NCBI GenBank assembly: GCA_018398815.1
Contig: CM031607.1
Span: 89,608,136-89,672,135, forward strand
Direction of reading: 5' to 3'
DNA: 64,000 nucleotides
Source: Conus ventricosus
Taxonomy: Eukaryota > Mollusca > Gastropoda > Neogastropoda > Conidae
Each line of letters begins with the position of its first letter. Position 1 is the first letter of the stretch. Position numbers and translations under genes: made by a program. Under the pieces are notes generated by a model. That model did no database searches, was not told the DNA's origin, and saw only the letters and a program-made list of their open reading frames with translations. Shown here in pieces: positions 33,343 through 44,766 of this stretch.

Positions 33343-33603
33343 TTAAGCTCTGAACCAGGTAAGAATTGTCATCACGAATCCAACCTCATCTGAGTCGTCC
33401 ACACAATCTGCGAATTGATTACAGCGCTGACTGAACAATATACATTGACCGTTACAACACTGAAACTCACCGCATGGAGGGATATTCACAGAAAGACTCT
33501 TCACTGCCATCTGGGCAGTCCTGTCTGAAGTCACACACTCGACTGTAATGCAACGTGGTGATGTCGTCACATTTAAACATATATACAACTTCTTTTTCAA
33601 CAT
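33343..33603 (-). CDS. LDL-receptor class A repeat exon
   Basis: The minus strand encodes CGEFQCCNGQCILFSQRCNQ then FADCVDDSDE, a complete six-cysteine LDLa repeat with the conserved DxSDE calcium site. It is preceded by a cysteine-containing segment (CITVECVTSDRTAQM) that may be the end of another repeat in a shifted frame. It lies in order between the other ectodomain exons and the LRR exon. Splice ends are uncertain; only the repeat itself is secure. Confidence 0.75.
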   Translation of the reverse strand: MLKKKLYICLNVTTSPRCITVECVTSDRTAQMAVKSLSVNIPPCGEFQCCNGQCILFSQRCNQFADCVDDSDEVGFVMTILTWFRA

Positions 33604-34197
33604 GAATCATCATCCAGTGTAGGAAACACTGCTAGTCTATGAACTTGCACGTGGTTTAAACCACTCGCCTTTAAATAACTTAGGATCACATGATAAAAAT
33701 ACACGGTAACTTGATCATCTGTAAAAAAGAGAGAAAATGACGAGAATCTGTCTGAAATGATTCAGGTTTAGATTGTTTGATTGTAAGTGAGTATGGATGG
33801 TCCAGTGAGAAAATGGAATGATGAAAATCATTACGGGGAATAAAAAGTACTTCACACGCAAAGTTGAAATGATCGCTGTTTCTGCAGTCAATAGAACCTG
33901 ACCCCAAGGCTGCAAACCTTCACAGACCTGATGGAACATACACTGTCCTTTTTTCTATGTGATTCAAGTTTTATACCACAGTGTTATCTGACCATGCACG
34001 GAATTTGCTGTATGCAAATGGTACAGAATGCCATCCTACCATAAACCCAACATTACAGTATACTCGTTATAATTTTGCAAAGCATGAAGTAAATCTCCAT
34101 ATTCCTTTCTGTTTTTTAGTGAGGGTAATCTTCCTTCTACTTTGGCATTCATAATTGACAAATGTCATCGGAACACCCGTGCTTTGTATGGTTAAAT

Positions 34198-34759
34198 TTA
34201 AGCACTTGTTATAGAAGCTACTAATCCTTGACAGATGGAATTGCTGAAAGGACAGTGTTCTGTTTCATCCCGTCCATCTTCCCCACTCTGACATAAAGTT
34301 ACAGTCCACGTTTTATGCTGAAAAAGAGAGTAATATCGTACAGAGCAATTGAAGACACCACTCGCCAGTTGCACATCTTGTTTTAACCGCAAAAGTGTGA
34401 ACAAACGTATTTTCAATCCTTTGGATAGACTCCATTCATATTTTAAATTTGACTCTGAGGGAATTTATGCATAAATCATATTAGCTGACACAGGGCGCTG
34501 AAAACACAGGCGTTCTGGTTTCATGACTTGTGTTTGTGTTTGTATAAATAAAGGCCACAGCATAGTCTGTGGGGATTCTGCGAAACACATGGCATAGCTG
34601 GAAAGTATTGAAAAGCTGATCATTATGACTGATCTTGGGACAATTTCCATTCTCCACTGAAATATTCAGAATTCCCTTTACAAATGGAACAATCATGTAA
34701 CCTGAATTTTTGGTTAAATATTTCACAATCAAATTGTGGTATGCAATTGTCTCAAACAC
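34198..34759 (-). CDS. N-terminal ectodomain exons of the LDLa GPCR (partial)
   Basis: 34759-34481 encodes an extracellular-type segment (VENGNCPKISHNDQLFNTFQ, then CHVFRRIPTDYAVAF). 34416-34198 encodes a degenerate LDLa-like repeat (NCSVRYYSLFQ, then CQSGEDGRDETEHCPF). Both are in the orientation and order expected for the receptor's 5' part. No signal peptide or start was found, so the gene probably begins to the right or is truncated. These pieces could also belong to a separate ectodomain. Confidence 0.45.
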
Positions 34760-34769
34760 ACTTTCATTG

Positions 34770-35430
34770 GTGGGGCGTTAATATGCACTGTAAGCATATT
34801 GAAGTATTTTGAATGAACACGAATTCTTTCAGTGTGTGTAGATCACATATTATACGCATGAAAGGTGTTATCCCTTAGCTCCTTTACCACTAAATGTGCT
34901 TCTCCAGTGCCCGCATCACACCAATATGCCAGCCGTTCAACCGAAGCACCACATAGCTCATGTTGGTAGAATAAAGAGTTTACAGAACGTTTGAAATCGG
35001 CACATACACCATACACAACTCCTTGTGATGCTAAATTCTGTGCAAGTCATTCTCACAGTCTGAGCTATTGAACCTTCATAATTGTATTGTTCACGTTGTT
35101 CTCGCTTGTGAAGACTCTACTCCTGGACAAATGTCGTTGATTGTCAGTGAATCACCAGTGATTTGTTATTGGTCTTCTTCACCACCCCATCGATGTGTCA
35201 CTATGTCAGTGTACGGAAACGAGGAAATTACTTCACGCATACAGATTATGTCTACGTTTACAAAACTATTACATTGTTGTTTCTACGATGTAAAGAGCTA
35301 GTGCACTTATATTACGCGCCATAAAAAACATTGACTATGTCCCATATCCCTACTATCTTTTCATTGATAATAAAGAACTATGCAACTAACGTGTTGGACA
35401 GGTACCTTCAAAGATAAATGGTTAGTAGCA

Positions 35431-35431
<1 letters not shown>
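34770..35431. other. No recognised gene
   Basis: Possible further 5' exons of the minus-strand receptor are not identifiable. No repeats seen. Confidence 0.4.

Positions 35432-35501
<70 letters not shown>
35432..35501. repeat. 70-base poly(C) tract
   Basis: An uninterrupted run of 70 C. This is rare in animal genomes and could be an assembly artefact or a G-quadruplex-prone tract on the minus strand. Confidence 0.95.
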
Positions 35502-35502
<1 letters not shown>

Positions 35503-35519
35503 TCCTTCCTATCCCCCTT

Positions 35520-36046
35520 CAAATTGGAACATGACAATAATAATATATAATATGTTAATTTTTATAGCGCCTATTCTCTTAAGATTAGGGCTCTAAGCGC
35601 TTACATACAATATAAAAACACTCACGTTTACACACGGCTGCCTACCTGGGTAGTGCCGACTGAAGAGCTGCCTGCCGGCGCATCATTCAGTCGTTTCCCG
35701 TGTCATCCGGTCAACATCGTGCACTCAGTTTCCTTACTTCCTTCATTCTTTCCATTTTCACGCAGAGTGCATGCTATGTGTAACGTGTCATCCATACCAA
35801 CGGCCAAGCTGGCCTTCTCTTCCGAAAGTTGGTGATGGGATTTTACGTGTGTGCAAGATGTTTTGCGTGCATTCACACACGGAACCTCGGTTTATAGTCT
35901 CATTCGAAGGACTGTATGGGAAATGGAGTCAGAACCAATGTTAACTCTGAGGGAAAAAATCCCCCTGTACCGAAATTCGAACTCGCAACTCAGGATCACG
36001 AGTCCGGCGCTCTACCAACTGAGCTATTCCGGCCCCCATGATGATG
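35520..36046 (-). mobile_element. tRNA-derived SINE (complete)
   Basis: The minus strand starts at 36037-36046 with a tRNA-like head: GCCGGAATAGCTCAGTTGG, a GTAGAGC A-box continuation and B box GTTCGAATTTC. A body and a tail follow (agcgcttagagccctaatc, then an ATT/ATA-rich end near 35530). The head is the RNA polymerase III internal promoter. A second copy of the same SINE is split by the Gypsy element at 52.0-58.0 kb. Confidence 0.8.
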
Positions 36047-36284
36047 AAGGGGGAGGCTAACAACCGAAATTTGAAGAGATGTTAAGGGAGAAGACTGTTC
36101 ACGAGTGAAAGTAACGAAAGCAGTTTTGAAAATCCTCACATTTCCCTTGGGATGTTCTCTCCTGCATGCACTTTAAATTCTTGACATTGACGCTACAAGG
36201 CATCAGGGGAATGTTAATGATTTGTGAACACTGGATTAAAAAAGAAACAGGACTGGTTGAATATGTCACTCTATCCGCTCTCAC

Positions 36285-37100
36285 TCACTCACTCAGGCCC
36301 ATAACTACAGAAGTATCGTTGGGGAAACCTGAGGACCGTAGACGCCACCTCCCCTCTCCAGCTGTCCTCTGTCAGCAGCCGCCGCAGCAGCTCAGGTGTA
36401 TGGAGTCCGGTCCATTCCTTGATGTTCTCATGCCAGTTCTTCCGCTGTCTTCCTCTTCCTCTTCCGCCCTCGATGGTGCCTTGCATGATTGCTTTGGACA
36501 GACTGGTTGTCGAGTGTTGTGCCCAAACCATATCAGCTTGCGTCTCTCACAGTTGAAAGGAGAGGTTCCTGAGGTCCAGCAAGGTTCTCAATTCTGCTCC
36601 GTACATATTTATCGGTTCTGTGCTCTATCCAGGAGATTTGAAGGAGCTTCCTCAGGCATTTGCTCTCGAAAGCCTGGATCTTCCTTTCAGTTTCAGCCGT
36701 CAGTGTCCATGCCTTGCAACCATACAGTACAATGGAGACCACCAGGCTTTGTAGAGTTTGAATTTTGTGGAGAATCGGATGTTAATTTTCCACACTCTGT
36801 TCTGTTTGGTCATGGCTGCGGTGGCTGTGCCAATACAAATTCTTGTTTCTGCTTTCCAGCTTCCATCCTTTGTCAGGTTGCTCCTAGATATTTTGAAGTT
36901 TCCGACATCTTCCAGTTGTTCTCCGCTCATGAAAATAGTGGCATGGTCCAGTTCTCGCTGTTTACCATGGTTTTGGATTTCTCTGTGCTGACCTCCATTC
37001 CATAAGCACCCGCTCTATCAACAACTCTGTTGGTAAGTTCCTGCAGTTCTTCATTCGTTCCCCCCATCAGATCTATATCATCAGCAAACCGACCCCGACC
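36285..37100 (-). pseudogene. Non-LTR retrotransposon reverse transcriptase, C-terminal part
   Basis: The minus strand reads RFADDIDLMGGTNEELQELT (catalytic ADD box), GMEVSTEKSK, GEQLEDVGNFK, AETRICIGTATAAM, YGCKAWTLTAETERKIQAFE, CLRKLLQISWIEHRT and IEGGRGRGRQRKNWHENIKE. These are the successive landmarks of LINE endonuclease/reverse-transcriptase proteins after the palm. Four frames are needed. The 5' side stops near the CA tract at 37170-37246, so the element is truncated. Confidence 0.85.
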
Positions 37101-37169
37101 AAATAAGCAAACAAACTGACTAGCAAACATGAGAGCGAGAGAGACAGCGACAGAGACAGAGACAGACAG

Positions 37170-37170
37170 A

Positions 37171-37246
<76 letters not shown>
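37170..37246. repeat. CA microsatellite
   Basis: About 75 bases of CA with one interruption, between the LINE fragment and the LTR-like unit. Confidence 0.95.
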
Positions 37247-37248
<2 letters not shown>

Positions 37249-37257
37249 TCAACCTCG

Positions 37258-37551
37258 GGGTATGTCAGTGGAGGAAGGACTAGCGCACAGCCCCCAAACA
37301 AACTCACAGCTTGCTTACAATCTCATTCATATATCATGCATTCGTCCAAATCAAACCACTAGTAAAGTCTATAACTTTACTACACATAATCATGGAAGCA
37401 AACATCAATGCGCATGGAATCAAACAAAATAAAACATTCTCTTTTTCCTTAACTTCACAAAACCTTTTATCTAAATCATCTTTAAACAAACCCGGTAAAA
37501 TAGATTTCATTTTAACCTGCCATATCTTAAACTATTCCGAATCACGTCTTT

Positions 37552-37583
<32 letters not shown>

Positions 37584-38560
37584 CACTGTCATTTTCACAA
37601 CACCACACGACCAACGCTGGCACTGGCGGTTGGACCGCGGGGTTTGGGTCGGGTTGGACTGCGATGAAAGTGGCGCTGCCAGGTAGGGGTCGAACCCCAT
37701 TCAGATTGAACATGCTACCAACACGTTTGTTTCCTTTCTTTTTTCCTGCATTAACGCATTCCTCTTTTCTCTTTTTCGGGTCTGCTTTTTAAAAATGGCA
37801 TGGTGTTTTTCTTTTCTTTTTTTTTTTTTTTTTTTTTTTCTCAATTAGCAACTCTCTCTCTCAACATCTCCCCTTAGTCCTTCCCTAAACTCTATCTAGT
37901 GCTAATGCTTAAAACTCGTTCTGTTCACTCCTCCATCTTCGCTCTTCTCTCGTCAAGCCTACCCCCAGAAACCTCCCCCCTTCTCTCTGGTTCTTTTTTC
38001 CCCTTTTCCCCTTTTGTTCCACTCTCCTCACTTTTTTTCCTCATCCATGGTCAAAGGTAGTACCATTGGCAGTATTTTTCCCCCCTTTTATACTGATTTA
38101 CCTCCCCTCTCATCCTTTGGACGTTCAATCGCAAAGTCAATCTAGGGCCTTGCTCTCTGTGGTGGTCAAGGGCATTTTTAATTAGTTTTTATTTTCCCCC
38201 CCACCACCAATCCCTTCCCCCTTCCCTCTTAAAACCCGACGCTGGCTTAACTGGGGGGCGCGGCCCAAAATTGGCAATAATCTGACCCAGGCGCCGAAAA
38301 CCCTCGGCCAACCTCCGAGACGTCGTCCAACTTATCTTCTGGGGACAGTGCTGCCCTCCATGAGGACAAAAAATACCTTTTCGCTGGCCAAATTCTGACG
38401 CGACCCAATCGTTCCTGGGACCGAATGTTTGGGTTTGACTTATGTCCGATTGAACGGCGGGCGACTGACCACAAATTTGGGTTTTTCTTTTTTTTGTCCG
38501 ACAATTTCCCCCTTCAAAAGACATCCCGCATTGCTCAAAACAACGGTAAAAAAAAAAACA
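37258..38560 (+). mobile_element. LTR-like end unit L, copy 1
   Basis: A ~1.3-kb unit starting TGTCAGTGGAGGAAGG. It recurs at 43470-44766 (minus), 48590-49950 (minus) and 49955-51275 (plus). It contains a (T)n tract, a phrase with gtcgaaccccattcag, and ends near ttttgtccg. Two minus copies flank one interior, as LTRs would. No coding region. Confidence 0.6.
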
Positions 38561-41500
38561 AAAACCAAATTTGCGACACACAGCTACCCCCGGCAAGTTT
38601 TTGCAAAAATTTTTTACACAACTTTACAAATTTCACAGTATCACCGTAAATTTTCCCCCAAAGGGGTTATCATTACGTCCTTCTCCCTTTAATTTCAATT
38701 CTTTTCTGATAACCTCTTTGCCACCATGCAACCCCCCTACCTGGGGTTTGCCACATCTTCTTTTCCCAAAACCCTTTTATGAAAAGCACAATCAATTATC
38801 ACATCCAGGACACCTCATGAAATTCCTCCTCACTTATGCAAACAGTGCTTTACTAACAAGCGACTGTATGCCCCAAAAAAACTACATTTACATAAAACAA
38901 GTCTCACAAAAAAATATAACCTCCAAGGGGAAAATGAACCCTTTCCCACCAACTCACTGAAATCCACACATATTTACAAATACTATGCCCCCCGGATACA
39001 CTGACTTCCCCTGAGTTCACTTGCTAATACACGTTAAAAGCAGCCCGACATTCTGTCGACCGGGGATTACGAACTCGTACCTGTGGGGCTGCAGGCCATT
39101 GCCCCGCAGAACCCTGCTTTTTTCAGCTTGCACCCCCGGGGAATTTGAGGGTTGAATCAGTCCTTACCACAACTTTTCCCCCCATACAAGTATTTGTGAA
39201 ATTTCTGCAGGGGCCCACACACAGCCAAACACCCCTTCTCAAATGTTGCTCCCCTTCTTCACACTTCGTCAACCCCCTGCTAATACCTACAGAAACCGAC
39301 CCCTTCGTGCTCCTGCAACATCGCACCTACTCCCCACCTGATGCTCTGTCCCAAAAAAAAAAGGGTTTAGACATATCGGTTAGCTTCAAAGGGGAGGGGA
39401 ACCAGTCGTTCTGCACTGTCTGCAGTCTTCCTGCAGCGCTGACCACTCGCCACTCCCCGGTTTCCCGCTTTGACCAAATCACTGAGAGGACTCGTGAGCT
39501 GCGAAATTTGGAAAAAACTCCATTAGAAACCAAAAAAAACCTAGCAACTCCGATTCTTTTTGGTCTTTGGTCCCCTCTGAATTCACTCTTCTCCCCCTTT
39601 TTCCCCTTTTCGGGCTGCTTTGGTCCCCTCCCACAAACCTGGGAACCCGGCTTAAAACCAATCTGGCACTTTGTTGGTCTGGCGGGAGTTTGGGCTCGTC
39701 TCAACCTCTCTAAAACTGCTCCAGCTCCCTCATACTCCTCCCATTCTCAATCTATCAAAGCATCCATGAAATTCACTACCCTTCCAAAACCCGTCAATCT
39801 TCCTCATCCCCAAAGAAGCTGAGGGCATACCAACCAAAAGGAATATCCCAGGGTAAGCCCCTGGGATGGAGAATATGTACTTCCTTTGAGTCCTCACTCA
39901 GGCTATTTGCCAAAAACCCGCTCAGTTTATCCTGGTAAAATCCTCTCTTGCTTTTGCGATCTGAGCAACAGGTCTTCCACTTCGGTATGACTTCTCATCG
40001 CCCTTTGGTGAACGGGTCGAAGTCTATATCAACAAGAACGAGCTCACCGACTTTTCCTCACTAAACGACGGGCCTATACATGATTTGGCGGTTCAATCCC
40101 CCAAGGCCAACATTTTTTTCCACCTCCCCTCGACACTGTTTGGGGGCTACGGGATGGGGTGGGGTTTCACATGAAGGGGTTTTTTGCAAGTTACCTCCCC
40201 CGACGGGTCTAAGTTGTCCGCCGTTTACATCGGGGGAGCCCTTACGTTTTAGGACCCCCAAACTCCCCCTTTCTCCACGTCTACCCTTCATACGTGCCCA
40301 ATCCCTGTATGACTCTTCCCCTAAACTCAGGCAACAAAATCTCCCCTTCTTCTGCGGGTCCCCTTCACCCATCATGATTGTGCTGCCCCCGGTGCTGGTC
40401 TCACCTGAATATATTTGGGGAGAAAATTTCTCATGGAAATTTTTGGGGTTTCCTTTCACTAAATTTCGGTAGCCCTGCTCCCTTCAAGATGGGATGTCCT
40501 TTCCAATGCATCAGCACTGTTGTGATCCGGGGAACAAAAAGGACTTGATCTCCATTTGGGGGAATTGTTTCCTCACTTCCGTCATATTGCTTCTTCGCAC
40601 CCCCCAGCCTCCTGCAAACTCCCCCTTGAAAACCTTTTACATGTCTCCTTAGCCTATTGCTAATCCACCCATACTAAAGGGGTTTGACTTCTTCTACTCC
40701 TGTTCCCCGGGACCACACCTTTGAGAAAAACACACTGGCCCCGAACTGTCCGCCCATACGCAGCTCAATGGTGAAAAGCCTTGCTCCCCTGAGGGTTTCC
40801 CTGTAGGCGAACAGGCCGGGGAAAATGTAGCGGCCCCATCTGCTGGCCTTTCCTCAAAAAGGTTCTTTAAATGCCCTTCACCCCCCATTGAATTTTTTCC
40901 CCCCAAAGCCTTTGCATTGGGGTGGTGGGGGTAGTAGAACGTGTGATCCCTACACCTGTTGACCTCCCTCATCCGCCGAGGTGAACGTGCCCCCTTTCAC
41001 TGAAAATTTGAGGGCACACCCACGCAGAAAAGATGTCTACCACCCCCTTCAGCGACCTGTTGCTATCTACCCCTTTCAATCGACTGCTTCTGATATCTGG
41101 TCGCGTAGCCCACGAGCGTCAACACATACCGGGCCCCCCTTTTGGGAACTTTGCGAATTGGGCCAATCGATCAACGCCACCTCCTAAATGGTTTTCTTTT
41201 TAAAGGGGCTTTTAAAAGAGGCGCCTTCCTCTTCACCCCCTTGTGGCTGCCTTTGACACACATCACATACTCAAAACCGTTTATGTCTCCCTTTGCCCCG
41301 GCCATGAAAATCATCAAAGATTGGGCAGCTTTTTTGCGGGTCCGAGATAAAACCCCCATGACCCGTGCCCCACGACTCCAGGTCACATAACATGGGGTCC
41401 CCTCTAACTGAGTTGCCCCTTTACCTTTTCCCCCTTGGTGAACACTCGGTCAGCAACCCGCCTTTCAAAAAAAATTCTGTCCACCTCCTCTAACCCCTTT

Positions 41501-43062
41501 TTTCTCTCCACCTCTTCCCAAACTCCCAAGACTTCCGAGCAAAGGTCTTGTTCCGCGCTCCCAAACTCATCGGGCGCACATCTATGCCTGATTTCCCTTG
41601 GGGGAACGACTAACGTTTATCAACCTTTTTTCCTTCGCTCCTTTTTTAACCTGCCCCTTAGCATCAACAACTCGGACCCGGGACCCTGCACCGGGAATAT
41701 TTCCAATGATCAAATCATAAAGGGGGTTTTTCCATCACCAGCGCAGACAACTCGCCTGAAATAAGGGGTACTCTCTATCTTAGAACTGGGCCCCCCTCAC
41801 AGGCCATCGATAGAGTACGGGTCTGATTCCCCTTCAAACCCCCTTTCTCGACCAGCTTTTGTTCTTATACCCCACATAAAACAACCAGTGCCCCGAAAAC
41901 ACTTTCACCCCCCGGGGGCCAACCCCCCTTCTTCCATGGAAACGAACCACTCAGCCGTGCCCTCACCCCTGACCGTGCTGTCCACACGAGCCTAGGCTCA
42001 CTCTACCCTTCATATTGGCCCCCTTTTTTGGCCACTCGGCGTTTCCCCGGGCGACCTTATAAACCCTTTTTCAAGCCGCCTCGGGAACCTCTTTCGACAA
42101 CCCCTCGCCCATGTCCCTTCTTGTGCAAATGAAACCCTATTGTCCCCCCCCTCCTTTTGCTCCACCACGGTTTCAACTTTGCAGAAAACTCCTCTTCCCC
42201 TTTGCACTCTTCTCACCGGGGCCTGGCCCCTGTTTCCCCCTGCACCTTATGCTCAAACGTGCCCCCTTTACACCCTGCTAACTTCAAACTCTCTGCTGTT
42301 TTGGGCTGTTTTCCTTTCAAATTTTTTTTAACTCTACTGAAACCTAAAAATCTTTCTTTCAAAACCCACTCTTTAAATTCAGCGAACTCCTTTTTCTACC
42401 ACTCCACTCAACCACTTTAAAATGTGATCAAAAAGGCCCCAAAACTGAGGGTACGTTTCCTGCTTGTAATCTATATCAAATTTTTTTCTAAAACCCTTTC
42501 CTTTGATCAAATCCCTTCATAAAAAGCCCCTTTCACAGCCCAAAATCAATTGGGTGGCTGGCAATGCAGTGAAAACTTAATGCCTTACCCCAATAGGCTG
42601 ACAAAGGACGCCCAAACCCCCAAGGCCAACCCGAAGAGAAAAAATTTTTAAAAACGACTATGTGCAAAACAAATTGTTCCTTCAGAGAATTTTGGCAACT
42701 TTGGTCGGGGGCATAACTGCGCACAGGTCCTGGGAAATGAGCTACCATCATCAGTGGTCTCCCTCTTTCTCACTCCTCTAATCTAATTGAAACCTTAATC
42801 TTTCTGTTTCCCGCGTTTTCCCCTTTTCTTTCTGTTTCCGCTTTCGCTGTCGAACCCTTTTTCTTTTTGTTTCCTGCGTTTCGCTACTTTAACCCTTTCC
42901 GCTCTCAAACTATTTCTACGCGACACCGTCTTTCCTTTGCTATCTCTTTTTTCCCTTTGTTGGTTTCCAAAAGAATGCCGCAACTCTTTTCCCCCCAACC
43001 AAATCACGAGCGACGCCCGAGTTGTTCAAAAGGGGGGTTCTTGTCGTCCGCCTTTATTCTTT

Positions 43063-43099
<37 letters not shown>

Positions 43100-43450
43100 G
43101 ATTTTTTATTACTACGACCCAAATGGTGTTTTCCGACCGAGTGACGAATAGCACAATCCTATGAAAGATAATATTTCTTGGGAAAACGTAATTTTTTTTA
43201 TAAACGCCTCTCGACCCAACTATGAGAGGAATTATGGCAATCTGTGCGAAAATAATTTCCTGGGGCTGAAATGCCAACCTAGGTTAACTATCTTGGGGGC
43301 AAGCCAACCTATATTTTAAAATCTTGGGAAAATCAAAAGCACTACCTTTTCTTTGGATTAAAAGCTTGAATCCCACCCAGCTTCCTCCTTGGAAGTTGAA
43401 AATTTTTAATAAATGGGGCCCAAAAATCCTGGCGCTCCCAAAAATTGCCC
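38561..43450 (+). mobile_element. Interior I of the L-flanked element, plus copy
   Basis: ~4.9 kb, matched in reverse complement by 44767-48560. Pyrimidine-rich with many runs of 3-5 identical bases. No gag, reverse transcriptase, integrase or other known domain could be read on either strand; the longest open frame (39145-39822) shows nothing recognisable. It may be a non-coding LTR derivative, or coding sequence made unreadable by consensus errors. A poly(T) run of about 30 is at 43067-43095. Confidence 0.45.
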
Positions 43451-43469
43451 CCGGGGGTATGTCTTCACG

Positions 43470-44766
43470 GGACAAAATAAAAAAAACCGAAAATTGGGTC
43501 AGCCCAGCTAGCTCAACTGGGATAAACTCAAACTCAAAAATTCTGACGCCAGGTGACGGCTAATTCGGGGCCAAGCCTTCAAGCACGCCTCACCAATTTG
43601 GGCAAGCGAGGAGGTAATCTAATCCCACAGACGTCCGGGCCACCCAGACAGACAAGCCGCTTGACCGACCCTCGATGCTGCCCAGACAGATCCAACGTCT
43701 GGGCCAGACTGATCGGCTAATTACAGGCGTGTGTCCACATTGGGGGAACGATCTAGCAAATTTGTAGAACCTGTCCCAGTAAAGCCAACACCCCGCTAAA
43801 GTAGGGAAAGGGGAGGTAGGTTTTGGGGGGGGCAAAATCAAGCTAATTAATTAAATGACCCATTGACCCCACAGAGAGTAAAGGGGGGGAGGGGTACTGT
43901 CATATTGGGGAAACCCAAAGGGAAATTGGGGAGGCAACCCAAAATGAAGGGGCCAAAAAAAAACTGACCAAGGACTCGCCCCTTTTACAGGTAAGAAACA
44001 CATAAGAAAGTCAAGGAAACGAGGGGAACGAAAAACAACAGAGAAGAAGGGTTCGGGGGTGCCTGCAGGAGAGAAAGCAGAGGAGAGGGAGGAGAGAAGG
44101 AACCAAGTTGGGCATTTCACGAAAGAGCTCAAGGGAGGACTAAGGGGGATTGGAAGTGAAGGTGCTAATAAAGAAAGAAAAAAAAAGAAAAGAAAAAAAA
44201 AAAAAAAGAAAAGCAGCCATGTCCTTTTTATAAGCAAACTAGAAGAGAGAAGGGTGCAATGCGTTATGCAGGAAAAAAAAAAGGAAACAGTCGATGCAAT
44301 AGTCCGTTTCCTCTGAACCGGGGGTTTGACCTCATACCCGGCACGTCCCTTTGTCAAACAGAAACCCCAGGCCAAAGCCAGGGCCGCAGTCTAACCGACC
44401 GTGCCGCGCGCGGGGGCCAAAACCCGACCGGGCCAGCAGTCGTGTTGTGCTTGTGAAAATGACAGTGAAAGAAAAAAAAGAAAAAAAAAGAAAAAAGAAA
44501 AGACAGTGATTTCGTGTGTAGTTTAAAATCACCTGGGCCCAAAATAGAAAAACTTTTATACCCGGGGATTAATGATGATTTGATAAAGGTTTGGAGTCCA
44601 AGGGAAAAAGAGAATGTTTTATTTTGTTTACTCCATATGCATTTATTTTGGGGCTATGATCTGGTAGTAAAGTTATAGACTTTTTGGTTTTATGTGACAA
44701 TGCAGATATATAAGAGATTTTAAGCAAGCTGGGTGTTTGGGGGGTGGCTAGTCCTTCCTCCACTAC
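43470..44766 (-). mobile_element. LTR-like end unit L, copy 2 (inverted)
   Basis: Reverse complement of L, ending at ctagtccttcctccact (44748-44766). It lies between the plus interior and the minus interior and would be the 3' LTR of the minus-oriented element. Divergent from the other copies mostly by homopolymer-type changes. Confidence 0.6.

Noticed and set aside
35970..36046. Possible genuine tRNA gene
   Set aside because: A and B boxes are present, but it is continuous with the SINE body and recurs with the same body at 52.0-58.0 kb.
39145..39822. 225-codon open frame in the L-flanked element
   Set aside because: No recognisable domain, overlapping frames on the other strand are equally long, and the tract is low quality; not called as a gene.
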